Source of the DNA: Corynebacterium kutscheri
GTDB lineage: Bacteria; Actinomycetota; Actinomycetes; Mycobacteriales; Mycobacteriaceae
Length of the DNA: 64,000 nucleotides
Assembly (NCBI RefSeq): GCF_000980835.1
Contig: NZ_CP011312.1
Span: 1,674,001-1,738,000, forward strand
Direction: 5' to 3'
A program made the position numbers and the translations under genes. Below, piece by piece: positions 26,285 through 34,959 of the stretch. Numbering within the stretch: position 1 is the first letter of the stretch; each line of letters begins with the position of its first letter. The notes beneath the pieces are model-generated. The model was not told the DNA's origin and ran no database searches. It saw only the letters and a program-made list of their open reading frames with translations.

Positions 26285-27968
26285 GCTAACTATGTCGTCT
26301 GACCCTCATATCGACTCATTGCCCACCAATTGCCGGGGGATGAATTCGCTTTCTTTCTGGCTGGTACCGTTATATGCGGTGCTCAGCTACCTTGCCGCAG
26401 GTATTGCACTGGCAACTATGGCTTCTGTGCTTGCCCAATACATCCATAACGAAGAGCCTTATCTAGGCTCCTATGTGGCAATCGGAGCGGCTATCCTAAC
26501 CGCAGGCATATTCACTGCCCTCGATATTCGCACCGGAGCTCACAATGCACGCAACCAAGAACGCCACACGCGACACCAACTTTTAGCCGCACTCTACGAT
26601 GCGCCAACCATGTCTAATCGGGATCGAAAAGAATTTCATCCTGGAAAGCTTGTCGCACTCTTAACCGACAATGTTGAACGGTCTGCAGAATTTCAACATG
26701 CCTACCTAGGATCAGCTTTAGCATCCGTGGCATTTCCCATCGCCGTGGTTAGCTACATCGCGCTCGCTTATGACTGGGTTTTGGGGCTTAGCATGCTCGG
26801 TCAATTTATCCTTGTCCCCCTTCTACTACACGGCTTTATGAGATTATTCCGAAACCGTTCTAGTCATTCACGACGCAAGCGAGCTGGGCTTTCCGAAAAG
26901 TATCTCGATGCCATTAGGAATCTCACCACGATTAGCCTTATTAATGCCGGAAGTCGAATAGAACACCAACTGCGTGCAGAAGGCGAACGCAACCGTAGCG
27001 CTACTATGAAATTGCTGGCAGGTAACCAAATGGTGATCATTATTATGGATCTTGCAGTTTCACTTATCCTTATCTGCACCACCATTGCAATTATTGCTAT
27101 CCGGGTTACTCATGGTTCTCTTTCTCCTAGTCACGGTTTAGCATCTGTTTTCCTCTTGGTTCTCCTACTTGCACCTCTGTCCCAGGTCGCTGGTTTTTTC
27201 TACGTAGGTATGGGTGGAATTGCTGCACAGCGAGCCATCAAAAAATATCTTCACGAACATAAGCCTGCAGAATCGACCACCAACGGGGAGACCACTTCAA
27301 CAAAATATGACCCAACCTCGCCTGCGATTGTCGTCGATACGCTGAGTTTTTCCTACGGAGACACTCCAGTGCTCAACAACATCAGTCTCACAGTTGCACA
27401 AGGAACAAAAATAGCTATCGTCGGACGTTCCGGATCGGGCAAATCAACACTGCTGCATCTTATTCGTGGACTTCTGCCCGCAACCCCCGGCACAGTTTTG
27501 ATCCAAGGTCAGGACACAGCAACAACACCGCTCAACGATATTCGTACTGCTACCGCGACCGTAGCACAACAGACCTGGCTCTTTAGCGGTTCAATCGCTG
27601 ACAACCTACGCATCGCACGCATCGATGTTACTGAATCCGACATGTGGGAGGCACTTTCACGTGCCAACTTAGCCGCTGAGGTACGCACTATGCCTAATGG
27701 TCTAGCCACTGATGTCGGCGAGCGTGGAGCTTTTCTCTCTGGAGGTCAAGCACAACGACTATCGCTTGCCCGTGCCCTATTATCTGGTCGCGACATTGTG
27801 CTTTTTGACGAACCTACCAGCCACATTGATCTTGAATCCGAGGCACTTATCGTCTCGGCAATCCAAGACCTTCCTGCCCACATCACCGCCATTATGGTTA
27901 CTCACCGCCCCGCTTTGCTCGCTGCAGCAGATACCGTCTACACAATGGAAGCAGGTGACCTGCGATGA
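26274..27968 (+). CDS. ABC exporter half-transporter A (membrane plus ATPase domain)
   Basis: Up to 564 aa: six membrane helices (about 30-330), then an ATPase domain with Walker A GRSGSGKST, signature LSGGQAQRLSLARA, Walker B DIVLFDEPTSHID and H-loop VTHR. It resembles CydD/C-like and peptide or siderophore exporters. The start is uncertain; ATGs at 26274, 26292 and 26340 are possible and none has an ideal ribosome site. It overlaps the partner gene by 4 nt, so the pair should form a heterodimer. The cargo is unknown. The pair uses more C-ending codons than the AT-rich genes at 22-24 kb. Confidence 0.85.
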   Translation: MLILLTMSSDPHIDSLPTNCRGMNSLSFWLVPLYAVLSYLAAGIALATMASVLAQYIHNEEPYLGSYVAIGAAILTAGIFTALDIRTGAHNARNQERHTRHQLLAALYDAPTMSNRDRKEFHPGKLVALLTDNVERSAEFQHAYLGSALASVAFPIAVVSYIALAYDWVLGLSMLGQFILVPLLLHGFMRLFRNRSSHSRRKRAGLSEKYLDAIRNLTTISLINAGSRIEHQLRAEGERNRSATMKLLAGNQMVIIIMDLAVSLILICTTIAIIAIRVTHGSLSPSHGLASVFLLVLLLAPLSQVAGFFYVGMGGIAAQRAIKKYLHEHKPAESTTNGETTSTKYDPTSPAIVVDTLSFSYGDTPVLNNISLTVAQGTKIAIVGRSGSGKSTLLHLIRGLLPATPGTVLIQGQDTATTPLNDIRTATATVAQQTWLFSGSIADNLRIARIDVTESDMWEALSRANLAAEVRTMPNGLATDVGERGAFLSGGQAQRLSLARALLSGRDIVLFDEPTSHIDLESEALIVSAIQDLPAHITAIMVTHRPALLAAADTVYTMEAGDLR

Positions 27969-29623
27969 CCATGCCAACTACCATGACACCGTCGCTCAAA
28001 GAAGTTGTACGTTGGGTACTCTCACTGACCCGACCCGTTCATACTCCACTCTATTTTTCCATCGTCATGCGTATTATCCAGCTCAGCTTAGGAATTATGA
28101 TCTTTGGGCTGGCGGTACAAGCCGTAGTAACAGTCATTATGGGAGCCAACCAGATAACTTCTACCCTTATCACGTTAACAGTGCTGGCTGCTATCAAAGC
28201 ACTCGTTTATTATTTAGAGCAGTTTTCCGGGCATTATGTTGCATTTAAGGCTCTTGAATTGCTGCGCGGTGCGGCTTTTTCTCAACTCTGGCCAAAAGCT
28301 CCTGGGGTGCTGCGTTCCACTAAATCTGGGGAGCTGGTCACCTCGCTGACCCGTGACATCGATCGGATTGAGGTTCTTTATGCTCACACTATCGCCCCCG
28401 CGATTGCTGGGATTACCGTCCCGTTAGGATTCGGTATTGCGTGGGGGAAACTCTACGGCTGGCAGCTTTCTGCGATTCCTCTGGTTTTTGGTTTGTTCTC
28501 GGCACTTGTGGTTCCGCTCATCGGAGCAAAAAAGTCCTTCACTGCCACACAAAACGTATTAAGAAAACGGCGTGAACTGGCACAGCACGTCACGGATTCT
28601 GTCTTTGGTGCCGAAGAAGTCGTCTCCTACGGACGCCAGCAAGAAAGACTCGAACAAAATTGGGATATTGCGGGCGACGTCGCAAAGCTAGCTATACCTG
28701 CTGCACATTATCGGGCACTTCGACGCGGAATCAACCTCGGACTCACCTACACATGTGTGCTCGGCGTACTCATTGTAGGAATTGCTAGCAATACACATCC
28801 CACCAACATCGCTTTTATTATGGGTGGTTGCCTTTTGCTTTTCGACGCTCCACGTGGGTTAGAAGATGCTGCTGGCGCGCTCGATCACTCACTTGCTGCC
28901 GCACGCAGACTTCACCATATTTGTCATCTTCCAACTACGGTAAGCGACGGCACGCTACGCGTTGATCGCACACACCCTGTCACAATCAGCTGGGATAACG
29001 TTAGCTACGTGTATCCCGATGCTCCGGAAAAACCAGTATTGGAAGGATTTACCCACACCATCACTCATGGTGAGCACGTCATTTTTGTTGCGCCATCAGG
29101 AAGTGGAAAATCCACGGCAGCCCAGCTCCTTCTTAGGTTTGATAACCCCAGTAGCGGTGAGATTTTCCTCAACGGCATTGCCATATCTCAGTATCAATTA
29201 GCCGAATTACGCCAAGCCATTGCACTTGTACCACAGCGTAGTGAACTATTAACCGCAAGTATTAGATCCAATCTTCTTCTCGCGTGTCCCGATGCCACCG
29301 AAGAAGCCATGTGGCAGGTACTCAGTGTGGTGCACTTAGACCAAGAGATTCGTCGCCTACCGCAAGGCCTAGATTCACTCACCGGCACCGAAGTTGCCGG
29401 ACTATCAGGTGGACAGATGCAACGACTATGCTTGGCACGAGCTTTACTTACTCAACCATTGGTGCTGGTTCTCGATGAATTCACCGCCAACGTTAACGCT
29501 GAGTTAGATCAGGCAATTAGACGTTCACTCGCCAAGTATTATCCACAGCTCACAATTATCGAAATTTCACACCGCGCGCACGAATATAACGAGAAACAGA
29601 GAATTATTCCTTTATTCTCCTAG
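27965..29623 (+). CDS. ABC exporter half-transporter B (membrane plus ATPase domain)
   Basis: 552 aa with six membrane helices and an ATPase domain: Walker A APSGSGKST, signature LSGGQMQRLCLARA, Walker B LVLVLDEFTANVN and H-loop ISHRAHE. The catalytic Glu is present but DEPTSALD is replaced by DEFTANVN, a divergent D-loop, while the partner keeps DEPTSHID; this points to an asymmetric heterodimer. The last codons lie in a 13-bp tandem duplication. One perfect 11-mer copy is inside (28837-28847). Confidence 0.85.
   Translation: MTMPTTMTPSLKEVVRWVLSLTRPVHTPLYFSIVMRIIQLSLGIMIFGLAVQAVVTVIMGANQITSTLITLTVLAAIKALVYYLEQFSGHYVAFKALELLRGAAFSQLWPKAPGVLRSTKSGELVTSLTRDIDRIEVLYAHTIAPAIAGITVPLGFGIAWGKLYGWQLSAIPLVFGLFSALVVPLIGAKKSFTATQNVLRKRRELAQHVTDSVFGAEEVVSYGRQQERLEQNWDIAGDVAKLAIPAAHYRALRRGINLGLTYTCVLGVLIVGIASNTHPTNIAFIMGGCLLLFDAPRGLEDAAGALDHSLAAARRLHHICHLPTTVSDGTLRVDRTHPVTISWDNVSYVYPDAPEKPVLEGFTHTITHGEHVIFVAPSGSGKSTAAQLLLRFDNPSSGEIFLNGIAISQYQLAELRQAIALVPQRSELLTASIRSNLLLACPDATEEAMWQVLSVVHLDQEIRRLPQGLDSLTGTEVAGLSGGQMQRLCLARALLTQPLVLVLDEFTANVNAELDQAIRRSLAKYYPQLTIIEISHRAHEYNEKQRIIPLFS
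28837..28847 (+). repeat. Dispersed 11-mer, copy 3
   Basis: Perfect copy inside the second ABC half-transporter gene, sense. Confidence 0.85.
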
Positions 29624-29637
29624 CTTATTCTCCTAGC
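29612..29637 (+). repeat. 13-bp perfect tandem duplication across the stop codon
   Basis: TTATTCTCCTAGC occurs twice head to tail. The first copy contains the TAG stop of the ABC half-transporter. It looks like a recent replication-slippage event; it does not alter the protein. Confidence 0.85.
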
Positions 29638-29662
29638 TCTGGAATGTTATAGAACTACAAAA

Positions 29663-29688
29663 GAGGGATCAGATTGTTCTGATCCCTC
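29663..29688 (-). terminator. Terminator of the ychF-yjdM operon
   Basis: GAGGGATCAGA and its complement form an 11-bp stem with a 4-nt loop, followed by TTTTG on the minus strand. It may also stop the rightward exporter transcript. Confidence 0.85.
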
Positions 29689-29701
29689 CACAAAACCCAA
29701 C

Positions 29702-30067
29702 TTAAGCCTTTTTGACCACCGAAGATTTCAGATAGATTCGTCCCAGGCCGGGCACAGCGGCCTCGATATCGTGACCATTGACTGGCTGATCGAGTAATCG
29801 AATACTTTTAACCTTAGTTCCAACCTTGATAGTTCCACCGCCACTGCCAGCGATTTTTAAGCCTTTAACCACAGTGACTGCATCGCCATCAGCAAGCGGA
29901 TTGCCCACGGCATCACGGATAGCTTCGCTTGCTTCAGACAACGATTCATCATCTGTGTCCGAGGCAAGGGTCCATTCATAAGCGCACATTGGGCACACCA
30001 GAAGCGTGCCCTGTTCGTAGGTATATGGCTCTGAACATTCAGGGCACGGAGGAAGTTGATCAAACAT
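29702..30067 (-). CDS. yjdM: PhnA/YjdM family zinc-ribbon protein
   Basis: 121 aa: an N-terminal zinc ribbon (CPECSEPYTYEQG and LLVCPMCAYEW) followed by the PhnA domain with DAVTVVKGLKIAGSGG and GTKVKSIRL. The E. coli homologue, although named PhnA, is not a phosphonatase; the function is unclear. The true start is the ATG at 30067, overlapping the ychF stop by 8 nt, because the zinc ribbon begins there; longer readings upstream are out of the family. Confidence 0.88.
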   Translation of the reverse strand: MFDQLPPCPECSEPYTYEQGTLLVCPMCAYEWTLASDTDDESLSEASEAIRDAVGNPLADGDAVTVVKGLKIAGSGGGTIKVGTKVKSIRLLDQPVNGHDIEAAVPGLGRIYLKSSVVKKA

Positions 30068-31145
30068 TGAACTTAAACTCCACGACATCGCCATCGGACA
30101 TAACGTATTCTTTACCTTCTTGGCGTACTTTACCTTGTGCTTTCGCTTCTGCCATAGAACCAGCAGAATCAAGATCAGTAAAAGAAACAATCTCGGCTTT
30201 AATAAAACCGCGCTCAAAATCAGAGTGAATGACACCCGCCGCCTGTGGCGCGGTATCGCCTTGATGAATCGTCCACGCCCGAGCTTCCTTTGGCCCAGCA
30301 GTGAGATAAGTCTGCAACCCTAGGGTGGCAAAGCCAGCCTTAGCTAAAGAATGCAGGCCTGGTTCGGTTTGTCCAACAGATTCTAGTAGCTCCAAAGCCT
30401 CATCTTCATCGAGTTCAAGCAATTCGGTTTCAGTCTTAGCATCTAAGAAAACGCAATCAGCCGGAGCAACGAGCTCACGCAATTTCTGCTTGCGGTCTTC
30501 GTCGGTAAGCACCTGCTCATCAGAGTTAAAAACATAAAGAAATGGCTTAGCTGTCATCAAATGCAGCTCGCGAATAAGCATCAAATCAATTTCGCCATTT
30601 TTTGCCGCACTAAATAGAGTACGACCATCTTCTAAAATGGTTTGCGCTTTCTTTACCTCAGCAACCTGCTCAGCAAGGTCTTTGTTTTTGCGCGCATCTT
30701 TTTCTAAGCGTGGCAGAGCTTTTTCCATAGTCTGCAAATCAGCCAGGATGAGCTCAGTGTTAATAACCTCAATATCAGAATGTGGATCAACTTTGCCGTC
30801 CACGTGAATCACATTATCGTCAGCAAAAACACGCACTACCTGACAAATTGCGTCAGCCTCCCGGATGTTTGCCAAAAAGGCATTACCCATTCCCTCACCC
30901 TCAGAAGCACCTTTCACGATGCCGGCAATATCAACGAAAGAAACGGTTGCAGGCAAAATACGTTCTGAACCAAAAATTTCCGCTAACCGTAATAAACGTT
31001 CGTCAGGAAGCTCGACAAGGCCGATATTTGGCTCAATAGTGGCAAAAGGATAATTCGCCGCCAGAACATCGTTACGGGTTAGGGCATTAAACAAAGTGGA
31101 CTTGCCAACGTTGGGCAGACCTACGATTCCAAGAGTAAGGCTCAC
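30060..31145 (-). CDS. ychF: Ribosome-binding ATPase YchF
   Basis: YchF/OLA1 is an Obg-related P-loop protein that prefers ATP and binds ribosomes, with a role in oxidative stress. It begins with LTLGIVGLPNVGKSTLFNAL (G1) and has DIAGIVKGASEGEGMGN (G3) and a C-terminal TGS domain. The GTG at 31145 gives the standard 361-aa length; an in-frame TTG at 31163 is an alternative. No strong ribosome site is visible. It is co-transcribed with yjdM. Confidence 0.93.
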   Translation of the reverse strand: MSLTLGIVGLPNVGKSTLFNALTRNDVLAANYPFATIEPNIGLVELPDERLLRLAEIFGSERILPATVSFVDIAGIVKGASEGEGMGNAFLANIREADAICQVVRVFADDNVIHVDGKVDPHSDIEVINTELILADLQTMEKALPRLEKDARKNKDLAEQVAEVKKAQTILEDGRTLFSAAKNGEIDLMLIRELHLMTAKPFLYVFNSDEQVLTDEDRKQKLRELVAPADCVFLDAKTETELLELDEDEALELLESVGQTEPGLHSLAKAGFATLGLQTYLTAGPKEARAWTIHQGDTAPQAAGVIHSDFERGFIKAEIVSFTDLDSAGSMAEAKAQGKVRQEGKEYVMSDGDVVEFKFNV

Positions 31146-31468
31146 GATACAACATACTATCAATAAGGTTCACTAAGCTAAATTGACTCCTATTATCCGC
31201 AGCGCCCGCATCTTAAAAAGCTACCCACTTGCCCTAGAAGATTCGAGCAATTTGACTATCGTAGTACGGCATCAAAAAGCAAGAACCGTCTACATGGTGG
31301 GATGGAGTTCCCAAATTTGCCCGTAGTAGTTTAAACTCACAAACTACATATGCCGAAGACCACCACTATCTTCTGGCTAATCCCACTCACACAACAGAGC
31401 ACGGGAATATTTGTTTTTTATCGTATTGGGCTTCTCCAATACCATTTCGCCTGAAGAAAGGTGTGTTC
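31146..31468. other. Divergent intergenic region ychF / metP
   Basis: These 323 bp hold the divergent promoters of ychF and metP. A GAAAGGTG ribosome site precedes metP. I saw no convincing McbR-type motif or palindrome and no small gene. Confidence 0.5.
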
Positions 31469-33106
31469 ATGTCTTCAGCACCTGCACAGGAACGCCGTGA
31501 GACTTTTTCCTCACGCTGGGTGTTTCTCCTGGCAGCTATTGGTTCCGCAGTTGGTCTTGGTAATATTTGGCGTTTTCCTTATGTTGCCTACGAAAATGGC
31601 GGTGGCGCCTTCCTCGTGCCGTATCTTATTGCGCTGCTTACCGCAGGCATTCCGCTGCTTTTTCTCGACTATGCATTAGGGCATCGTTACCGTGGCTCAG
31701 ATCCACTGATTTTCCGCCGCTTTAAACGCGCCACCGAACCGCTAGGTTGGATTCAGGTTGGAATTTGCTTCTTTATTACTGTCTACTATGCAGTAATTAT
31801 TGCTTGGGCAGCACTGTATACAATCAAGAGTTTTAACCTAGGCTGGGGCGAAGATCCTAACGCCTATTTCTTCAATGACTTCCTACAATTCGACGCAAGT
31901 ACACAATTTTCAACTTCCGTCGTCTGGCAAATCGCCATCATGTTAGCAATTGTCTGGATTGCAGCAATTATCGTGCTTGCTACCGGTGTCGATGAAGGTA
32001 TTGGCCGAGTGTCAAAGATCTTTATGCCAGTTCTTACCGTGCTCTTTCTTATCGTAGTTATCCGTGCACTCTTCCTAGAAGGTGCCTCGGTAGGCTTAAA
32101 TGCCTTCTTTACCCCTGATTGGTCAGCACTTTCTGATGCTAGCGTCTGGGTTGCTGCTTATGGGCAGATCTTCTTCTCTTTATCAGTGAGCTTTGGCATT
32201 ATGATGACCTATGCCTCCTACCTCAAACCACGCACCAATTTAACTGGCACCGGCCTGGTTACTGCATTTGCTAATTCCTCTTTTGAGGTACTCGCCGGAA
32301 TTGGTGTTTTTGCCACCCTAGGTTTTATGGCAGTATCGCAAAATGTAGCTGTTGACGAGGTAGCAACCTCCGGTATTGGCCTAGCTTTCGTAGCTTTTCC
32401 AGCGGTCATTAACAATATGCCACTTGGCCCAATTTTTGGTGTGTTATTCTTTGGCACCCTTACTATTGCCGGCTTTACCTCACTCTTTTCACTTTTTGAA
32501 GTCGTGGTTTCGGCAGTCAAGGATAAATTTAATCTCAAACGCCGCGCTGCTGCAGTAACTACCGGCATTATTATGGCGATTGTTTCCCTGACTTTATTTA
32601 CCACCACCTCTGGTTTAGCCACCCTCGATATCATGGATAAGTTCACTAATAACGTGGGTATTGTCAGCATCGCGCTACTAGTTATTGTGGTTCTTGATTG
32701 GATTCTTCGGCGTATCGACGAAGTCCAACACCACCTCAATATGGTTTCCTCTTTCCGAGTTGGCACGCTCTGGCGTATCTGCGTAGTTAACATAACCACT
32801 GTGGTACTTGGGGTCACCTTGGTACAAGAACTTATTTCATTAATCAATGAACCTTATGGTGGCTATAGCACCGCGCAAGTTGGCTGGTTCGGCTGGGGTG
32901 TGTTAGCAATTATCCTGGTAGTAGCATTTTTGCTTAGCTTGGTGTCCTGGCCAGATAATCTTCCTTTAGAAGGTCCGCCAGGTTCCGACTTTGGTGTTGA
33001 TCCCGACTTTAGCCGCACCCCACAAGTGCCTAAACAATATAACCCCGAGCGTCGTATTGCAGGGTTTGCGGTCGAGCAGTACAAGAACAAGGAATGGAAA
33101 AAATGA
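31469..33106 (+). CDS. metP: Methionine/alanine transporter, NSS family large subunit
   Basis: This 545-aa sodium-coupled symporter of the NSS family has the helix-1 signature GSAVGLGNIWRFPYVAYENG, with unwound-region residues for sodium and substrate, and about 12 membrane helices. Coupling to a metS-like gene identifies it as MetP, which in C. glutamicum imports methionine and alanine. The ATG at 31469 has AAAGG at a suitable distance; a GTG two codons earlier is possible. Confidence 0.88.
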   Translation: MSSAPAQERRETFSSRWVFLLAAIGSAVGLGNIWRFPYVAYENGGGAFLVPYLIALLTAGIPLLFLDYALGHRYRGSDPLIFRRFKRATEPLGWIQVGICFFITVYYAVIIAWAALYTIKSFNLGWGEDPNAYFFNDFLQFDASTQFSTSVVWQIAIMLAIVWIAAIIVLATGVDEGIGRVSKIFMPVLTVLFLIVVIRALFLEGASVGLNAFFTPDWSALSDASVWVAAYGQIFFSLSVSFGIMMTYASYLKPRTNLTGTGLVTAFANSSFEVLAGIGVFATLGFMAVSQNVAVDEVATSGIGLAFVAFPAVINNMPLGPIFGVLFFGTLTIAGFTSLFSLFEVVVSAVKDKFNLKRRAAAVTTGIIMAIVSLTLFTTTSGLATLDIMDKFTNNVGIVSIALLVIVVLDWILRRIDEVQHHLNMVSSFRVGTLWRICVVNITTVVLGVTLVQELISLINEPYGGYSTAQVGWFGWGVLAIILVVAFLLSLVSWPDNLPLEGPPGSDFGVDPDFSRTPQVPKQYNPERRIAGFAVEQYKNKEWKK

Positions 33107-33273
33107 GTACCGCAGCAATATTTATGATGATCCTGTTCATAGTAGTTATTTGGGGTGGTCTGGTAGTCACCATCATTCATCTTCAACGCCATCCGGATGA
33201 GCAATCTGGTGACCTTGGAACCGCCGAGTACGCCACTGATGAAGTTTTGATCCAACAAGAAATCCATTCTTAA
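33103..33273 (+). CDS. metS: Small subunit of NSS methionine transporter
   Basis: A 56-aa protein with a single membrane helix (IFMMILFIVVIWGGLVV region) and a charged acidic tail. It starts inside the metP stop (ATGA), so translation is coupled. In C. glutamicum the small MetS is required for MetP activity. It is easily missed because of its length; the match is to family features (short, AIFMMI start, WGGL motif) and position. Confidence 0.85.
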   Translation: MSTAAIFMMILFIVVIWGGLVVTIIHLQRHPDEQSGDLGTAEYATDEVLIQQEIHS

Positions 33274-33298
33274 ATCGACTTCTTATTATTTTTCGTCA

Positions 33299-33343
33299 AC
33301 ACCCCGACGCTGGACTAGTTTTTCTGTGCCAGCTTTGGGGTGT
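33299..33343 (+). terminator. Probable terminator of metPS
   Basis: A two-part stem, ACACCCC / GGGGTGT with inner GCTGG / CCAGC, lies 26 nt after metS. No T-run follows, but a T-run sits in the loop. Confidence 0.6.
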
Positions 33344-33456
33344 AGCTATATGCACCACTTTTTTACTCACCACGATTTTTTATCTCACTCTTTTTTATTC
33401 AGCTTCTCCTTGTTGCTGCCCACACAGCTAATAGTTTTAGGGCACAATAAACAACT

Positions 33457-34896
33457 GTGATAAGCGCTACCCCAGAGCCAAATAATTCAACTTCGCCAAC
33501 GGCAAAGCAGCTAACTACTGCTATGTCACCTGCGGAAATTTATAGCGAGATGGAGCCAATTGATCGCCCCATTGATCGTTCGCATATTATTGCCGCCGGA
33601 ATTAAAAGCCTGGCTGCCTGGTGCTTACGACTACTTATTATTTCTGCCGCAATCTACGTCGGTTGGTTAATTATCAAACAAATGTCCCGCGGTGTACTTC
33701 CCGTTGCCTTAGCGCTTATCGTCTGCACCGTATTGTGGCCAATAGTGTCCTGGCTGCGCGCCCAACGAGTACCAGCTGGACTTGCTAGCCTGATTGCAAT
33801 TCTTATCACCTTTGGTTGCTTTGGCGGGCTTATTTGGCTCATTGCCCCCAACGTTGGTCGACAATCTCAAACCTTGTACTACCAAACTTTTGAAGGTGTG
33901 CAACGTCTCCAATTATGGTTGCAAGGTCCGCCGTTTAATCTTGCCGACGAACAAATTAACCAACGCATTAATGAAGCAGCTCGGTGGGTACAAAATCAAT
34001 CAGGAAACATCGCTGGAGAAATCTTCTCTGGACTAGGCATTGCCACTTCCATCCTGGTAACCATCGGTATCGTCCTTGTCTTAACGTTCTTTTTCCTAAA
34101 AGATGGCGACCGCTTTTTACCCTGGTTGCGCAGCATTACCGGTCAACGCGTCGGTTGGCACCTCACTGAAGTACTCACCCGGAGCTGGATTGCGCTTTCT
34201 GGCTATATTCGCGCCCAAGCTATTGTGAGTTTCCTTGATGCACTTCTTATTGGAGCGGGCCTTGTTCTTTTAGGTGTACCAATGGCGCTTGCGCTAACCG
34301 TACTCACCTTTATTGCCGGTTTTATCCCCATTGTGGGTGCCTTTGTTGCTGGTAGCCTCGCGGTACTAGTTACTTTGGTCTCTTTAGGGCTTACCAAAGC
34401 AATTATTACCCTAGTTATTGTGCTCGCAGTACAACAGTTCGAAGGCAATGTCTTACATCCAGTACTGCAATCACGAGCAATCAACCTACACCCTGGAATT
34501 ATTTTATTCGCAGTCACTGTCGGATCTAGTCTCTTTGGCATTATGGGAGCTTTCTTAGCAGTTCCAGTTTCTGCCATCGTGGCAGTTATCGCCAGGTACA
34601 CCCAAGAGATGATCGCTATTCGAGCCGGAGAAAAGAAAGCCAGCGAAATTGTCTTTGTTACCCAAGCAGGCTCCCTAGGTGGACTCGACGGTGAATTAAC
34701 TGGGTTAAAAATGCGCGCTGCATTCCGGACGATGACCTCACCGCTACACCGAGAAAAATCCACCACCGCAGAACAATCCGAAACGACGCTACCGCGTCAC
34801 AATAATGCCGTTGTTGTGTCTAAAAAAGTCGTCGCAAAGCTTAAAACGGGAACCAAAAGAGTCCAAACAAAGCTAGTGCAGCGCTTTAAACGATGA
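33457..34896 (+). CDS. AI-2E family transporter (PerM/YdiK type)
   Basis: 479 aa with seven to eight membrane helices and the family pattern of a central soluble domain (about 150-220) and the C-terminal FIPIVGAFVAG and QQFEGNVLHPVLQSRA motifs. Members export small molecules or ions; AI-2 export is shown for only a few. The C terminus (after about 400) is long, polar and basic, probably cytoplasmic. GTG at 33457 is the longest start; ATG at 33523 is possible. Confidence 0.85.
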   Translation: MISATPEPNNSTSPTAKQLTTAMSPAEIYSEMEPIDRPIDRSHIIAAGIKSLAAWCLRLLIISAAIYVGWLIIKQMSRGVLPVALALIVCTVLWPIVSWLRAQRVPAGLASLIAILITFGCFGGLIWLIAPNVGRQSQTLYYQTFEGVQRLQLWLQGPPFNLADEQINQRINEAARWVQNQSGNIAGEIFSGLGIATSILVTIGIVLVLTFFFLKDGDRFLPWLRSITGQRVGWHLTEVLTRSWIALSGYIRAQAIVSFLDALLIGAGLVLLGVPMALALTVLTFIAGFIPIVGAFVAGSLAVLVTLVSLGLTKAIITLVIVLAVQQFEGNVLHPVLQSRAINLHPGIILFAVTVGSSLFGIMGAFLAVPVSAIVAVIARYTQEMIAIRAGEKKASEIVFVTQAGSLGGLDGELTGLKMRAAFRTMTSPLHREKSTTAEQSETTLPRHNNAVVVSKKVVAKLKTGTKRVQTKLVQRFKR

Positions 34897-34959
34897 AAAA
34901 CAAGAACATACCCCTGGAATATTCGCAGAGACCGGACAGCTTTAGTAGCATTACCTTTT

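Noticed and set aside
27712..28248. Plus-strand frame across the junction of the two ABC half-transporters
   Set aside because: Out of frame with both; both half-transporters have complete domain motifs over this region.
31146..31468. McbR-type operator before metP
   Set aside because: A GTCTA half-site is present but no partner half-site stands at the required spacing.
32218..32847. Minus-strand frame opposite metP
   Set aside because: Shadow of a membrane protein gene: Thr/Ser/Ile-rich product without a family.
34203..34766. Minus-strand frame opposite the AI-2E family gene
   Set aside because: Shadow; the sense frame has clear family motifs.
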